From contig BFEA01000161.1 in assembly GCA_003427395.1 (NCBI GenBank), positions 571,817 to 604,228 on the forward strand: a stretch of DNA of 32,412 bases, in the 5' to 3' direction. Position 1 is the stretch's first letter. Each line of letters begins with the position of its first letter. The stretch is from Chara braunii (Eukaryota > Streptophyta > Charophyceae > Charales > Characeae). Under the pieces are notes generated by a model. The model had not been told where the DNA came from, did no database searches, and saw nothing but the letters and a program-made list of their open reading frames with translations. This document shows, piece after piece, positions 30,536 to 32,412 of the stretch. Position numbers and translations under genes: made by a program.

Positions 30536-31507
30536 AGGTATATATTGCGTTGGGTATTGGCTTGGAGGTAGGCCTAGGCTTAGCTTGTAGGAGGACCTTG
30601 GGTGAAAATATGCTATGAAACTTTATTCCCCAGACACTTATGAATTTAACTTGGGTATTGGTCTGTCCTGTGTTACAGGTCCTCGTGATCGTTTGATTTA
30701 GGATCTGGAATAGATTCAGCTTGATCCCACGAGGATCATCTTCTGTTATCACTGATAACATGTCGGTTGCCGGTTTGTCGGTCTACGACTCAACTTCAAT
30801 CTATCTTCAATACTCAACATAAAAGGTTTCAGCCCTGGTGGTTTCTATTATTTTATTAAGGTTTTCACCTGGACTTTTATTGAACGATCATTTAACTAAG
30901 GTACTGAGTTTTTAATTATGGAAGGTTGGACAAAGTTTGAGGCTTGTATTGCTAAAGCGAGGGGTATGAGCATAGAGAATGGTTGAAGTTGACCCCGTAT
31001 AGTGTGCGGGCTTCTGTTCACTCTTTGATGTGATTGCAAGTATGTGTTGTGGTTCAAACTTTGGATTGACAGCATGCGATCACATACATATATATGGATG
31101 AGAGGAGTCCTGTGGTGACTGTAAGAAGTGATCATCACATACTTAACTTCACTACATATATACTTACATACCTATGTTTGGGTGTTCTCGTGGCCTAACG
31201 AGCGCACGCTTAAGGGTTTAGTTGGGGTCGAGGTTGAGAAAGGAAGGAAGCTCTCTCCCTTTACTGTTGTCTACTTCTTAGAGGTTTCTTAGTCGGATGT
31301 TGGTCCTGAACCTGGATTCGAGGTCCTTGTCCAGGACATCCCAGTTCCTAGACTCCGCGTGGAAAGGATCACCCCTCTCACAGAGCCTATTTGCCCTGCC
31401 CACCAGGACACTCAACCTAAAGGTCAGAGGTGCTGCGAAGGCCGCACGACTGTTCCTTCAACCGTGCAATATCGTGCAGGGGTAGACCTTCATCATATTT
31501 CGAGTAT

Positions 31508-31558
31508 GACACTTGAGTGTCATAAGCGGTACTCGAACCCACGAGGGACCGCTTGATT
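31508..31558 (+). other. Two adjacent hairpins (copy B)
   Basis: GACACTTGAGTGTC (31508-31521) is a near-perfect palindrome. Next to it AAGCGGT (31524-31530) pairs with ACCGCTT (31548-31554), with an inner CTCG/CGAG stem around AACCCA. Confidence 0.55.
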
Positions 31559-31689
31559 ATGGGCACTACATAGTACGCCATCATCGCGACTGCTTGCACA
31601 TTCATATATTGTTAGTCGATATGAGAAAGCCCTGCGCCCACGAGGTTTTATACTAAGTCTCGCGCATGTCGCATATCCGATTTCCACAT

Positions 31690-32245
31690 CCGAGAGTTAT
31701 GAGATGGCTACTGAAGGGACTAGGATTGTGTGCGCTGTGTTGTTTGTATCGTTTTGTATGTGTGTGTGTGTTTTAATTTTTGTGTCTTTAGAGTAGTGTA
31801 ACATGTACTAAGTGAGATGCGTCCTAGTCGACCGACGACGAGTCGCGGTTGGAACCTCAGCCCCCCAACACGTCGGCTCACGTGTGGGTCCAATAGAGAC
31901 GTAAAAACCGTGTGTACCCCCTATGCTACAGCGAACGAGAAACGCTCTCGGCTGGTTCACCTCTGCGATTGCAGCTGATTAGCTTTTGTACTGTGAACTG
32001 GCAGCTCGGCGGCGATACGCCCACCGAAGAGAGGTGACAACTCATGTAAGGTGGAGGTAAGTCGTGCCTCGCGTTGACCCTATCCTATCGTAGGGGCTCT
32101 CGAGAGGTATGGTTGGCGCACTCGGCCGGAGCGTCTTGCGGAAGCTCCATGTGTATTCACGACGAGGATCAGACCCTCTCCTTCGTTATGCAGCCGAGAG
32201 GGTCCCGCCTTGCGTGGTGCGGGACCCCTGCGCTTGACAACGCAT
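31690..32245 (+). repeat. Terminal module T3
   Basis: The right end of copy B, the close match of 18400-18950. After its end the sequence differs from what follows T2: here about 80 bp of unique DNA and then a hAT end, instead of a gag leader. Confidence 0.7.
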
Positions 32246-32326
32246 AAAGGGGTATGGGAGGGGAAAAAATAATCAAAGGACCAGTCCATCACATTTTTAC
32301 GGGCGACCTACAACTATCCCACCGAG

Positions 32327-32412
32327 AAGGGTTGCCGGCGTTCGGAACGGGCCGAACGCCCGAACCCGAATGCCCGAACCCGAACGCCTGAACGTACGGG
32401 ACCCCTTCGGAA
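32327..32412. mobile_element. Partial hAT relative, cut by the window edge
   Basis: Starts AAGGGTTGCCGGCG. The next 35 bases or so nearly match the inverted right end of the 10097-10846 element (GTTCGG, ACGGGCCGAACGCCCGAAC). More CCCGAACGCC-type subterminal repeats and a TGAACGTACGG like the first element's left end follow. The first base is A where hAT ends have C. Its far end and target duplication lie outside the window. Confidence 0.75.

Larger units (their letters stand above)
23805..32245 (+). repeat. Long composite repeat, copy B
   Basis: Colinear with 9166-18950. It lacks the hAT and foldback insertions and so preserves both empty sites. It lacks about 90 bp of A near 26315 and has about 90 bp extra near 31240-31345. 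Its left limit cuts through the ORF1-like remnant. The right end is module T3. Confidence 0.85.

Noticed and set aside
1-32412. CRISPR array, rRNA genes or prokaryotic operon structure
   Set aside because: No regular short repeats with unique spacers of equal length, no rRNA-like sequence and no operon-like gene packing were seen.

Overview
The window looks like transposon-rich nuclear DNA from a land plant. I found no intact host gene. Evidence for a plant is a hAT insertion with a perfect 8-bp target duplication, a Mutator-type element, foldback MITEs, tRNA-derived SINE-like sequences with Pol III A/B boxes, and a CCHC-bearing gag-like protein. The gag-like and ORF1-like proteins resemble repeat-derived proteins I remember from liverwort (Marchantia-type) annotation. 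That is memory only, so the lineage is a weak inference.

Layout. Positions 1-8,070 are mostly non-coding: purine- and pyrimidine-rich tracts, a Mutator-like element with ~83-bp inverted repeats (1,023-2,199), a SINE-like head (~2,262), a degenerate dispersed-motif array (2,577-3,172), a 164-bp foldback MITE (5,375-5,538), a 107-bp tandem repeat (6,445-6,680) and a second SINE-like sequence on the minus strand (~7,090-7,380). Most long open frames here are low-complexity artefacts.

Positions 8,080-32,245 are built around two copies of one very long repeat: copy A (~9,166-18,950) and copy B (~23,805-32,245). They are colinear, roughly 85-90% alike in the parts I aligned by eye, and end in the same ~450-bp terminal module. 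A third, much more diverged copy of that module sits at ~8,080-8,531. Copy A alone carries a 750-bp hAT element and a 519-bp foldback element, so B gives an empty site for each. Both copies begin with a decayed minus-strand ORF1-like gene; in A it continues past the point where B stops.

Between A and B (18,951-23,804), on the plus strand, lie a decayed gag-like gene (19,255-21,750) with a zinc knuckle and an apparent internal domain duplication, then a decayed Cys-rich reading frame (21,911-22,545) that I do not recognise. I see no protease, reverse transcriptase, RNase H or integrase, so this looks like a non-autonomous, gag-bearing element or the remains of one. The premature stops in the gag are TAG codons at places where CAG is the easiest ancestor, which fits decay by methylated-cytosine deamination. 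The window ends inside a second, oppositely oriented hAT relative (32,327 to the edge).
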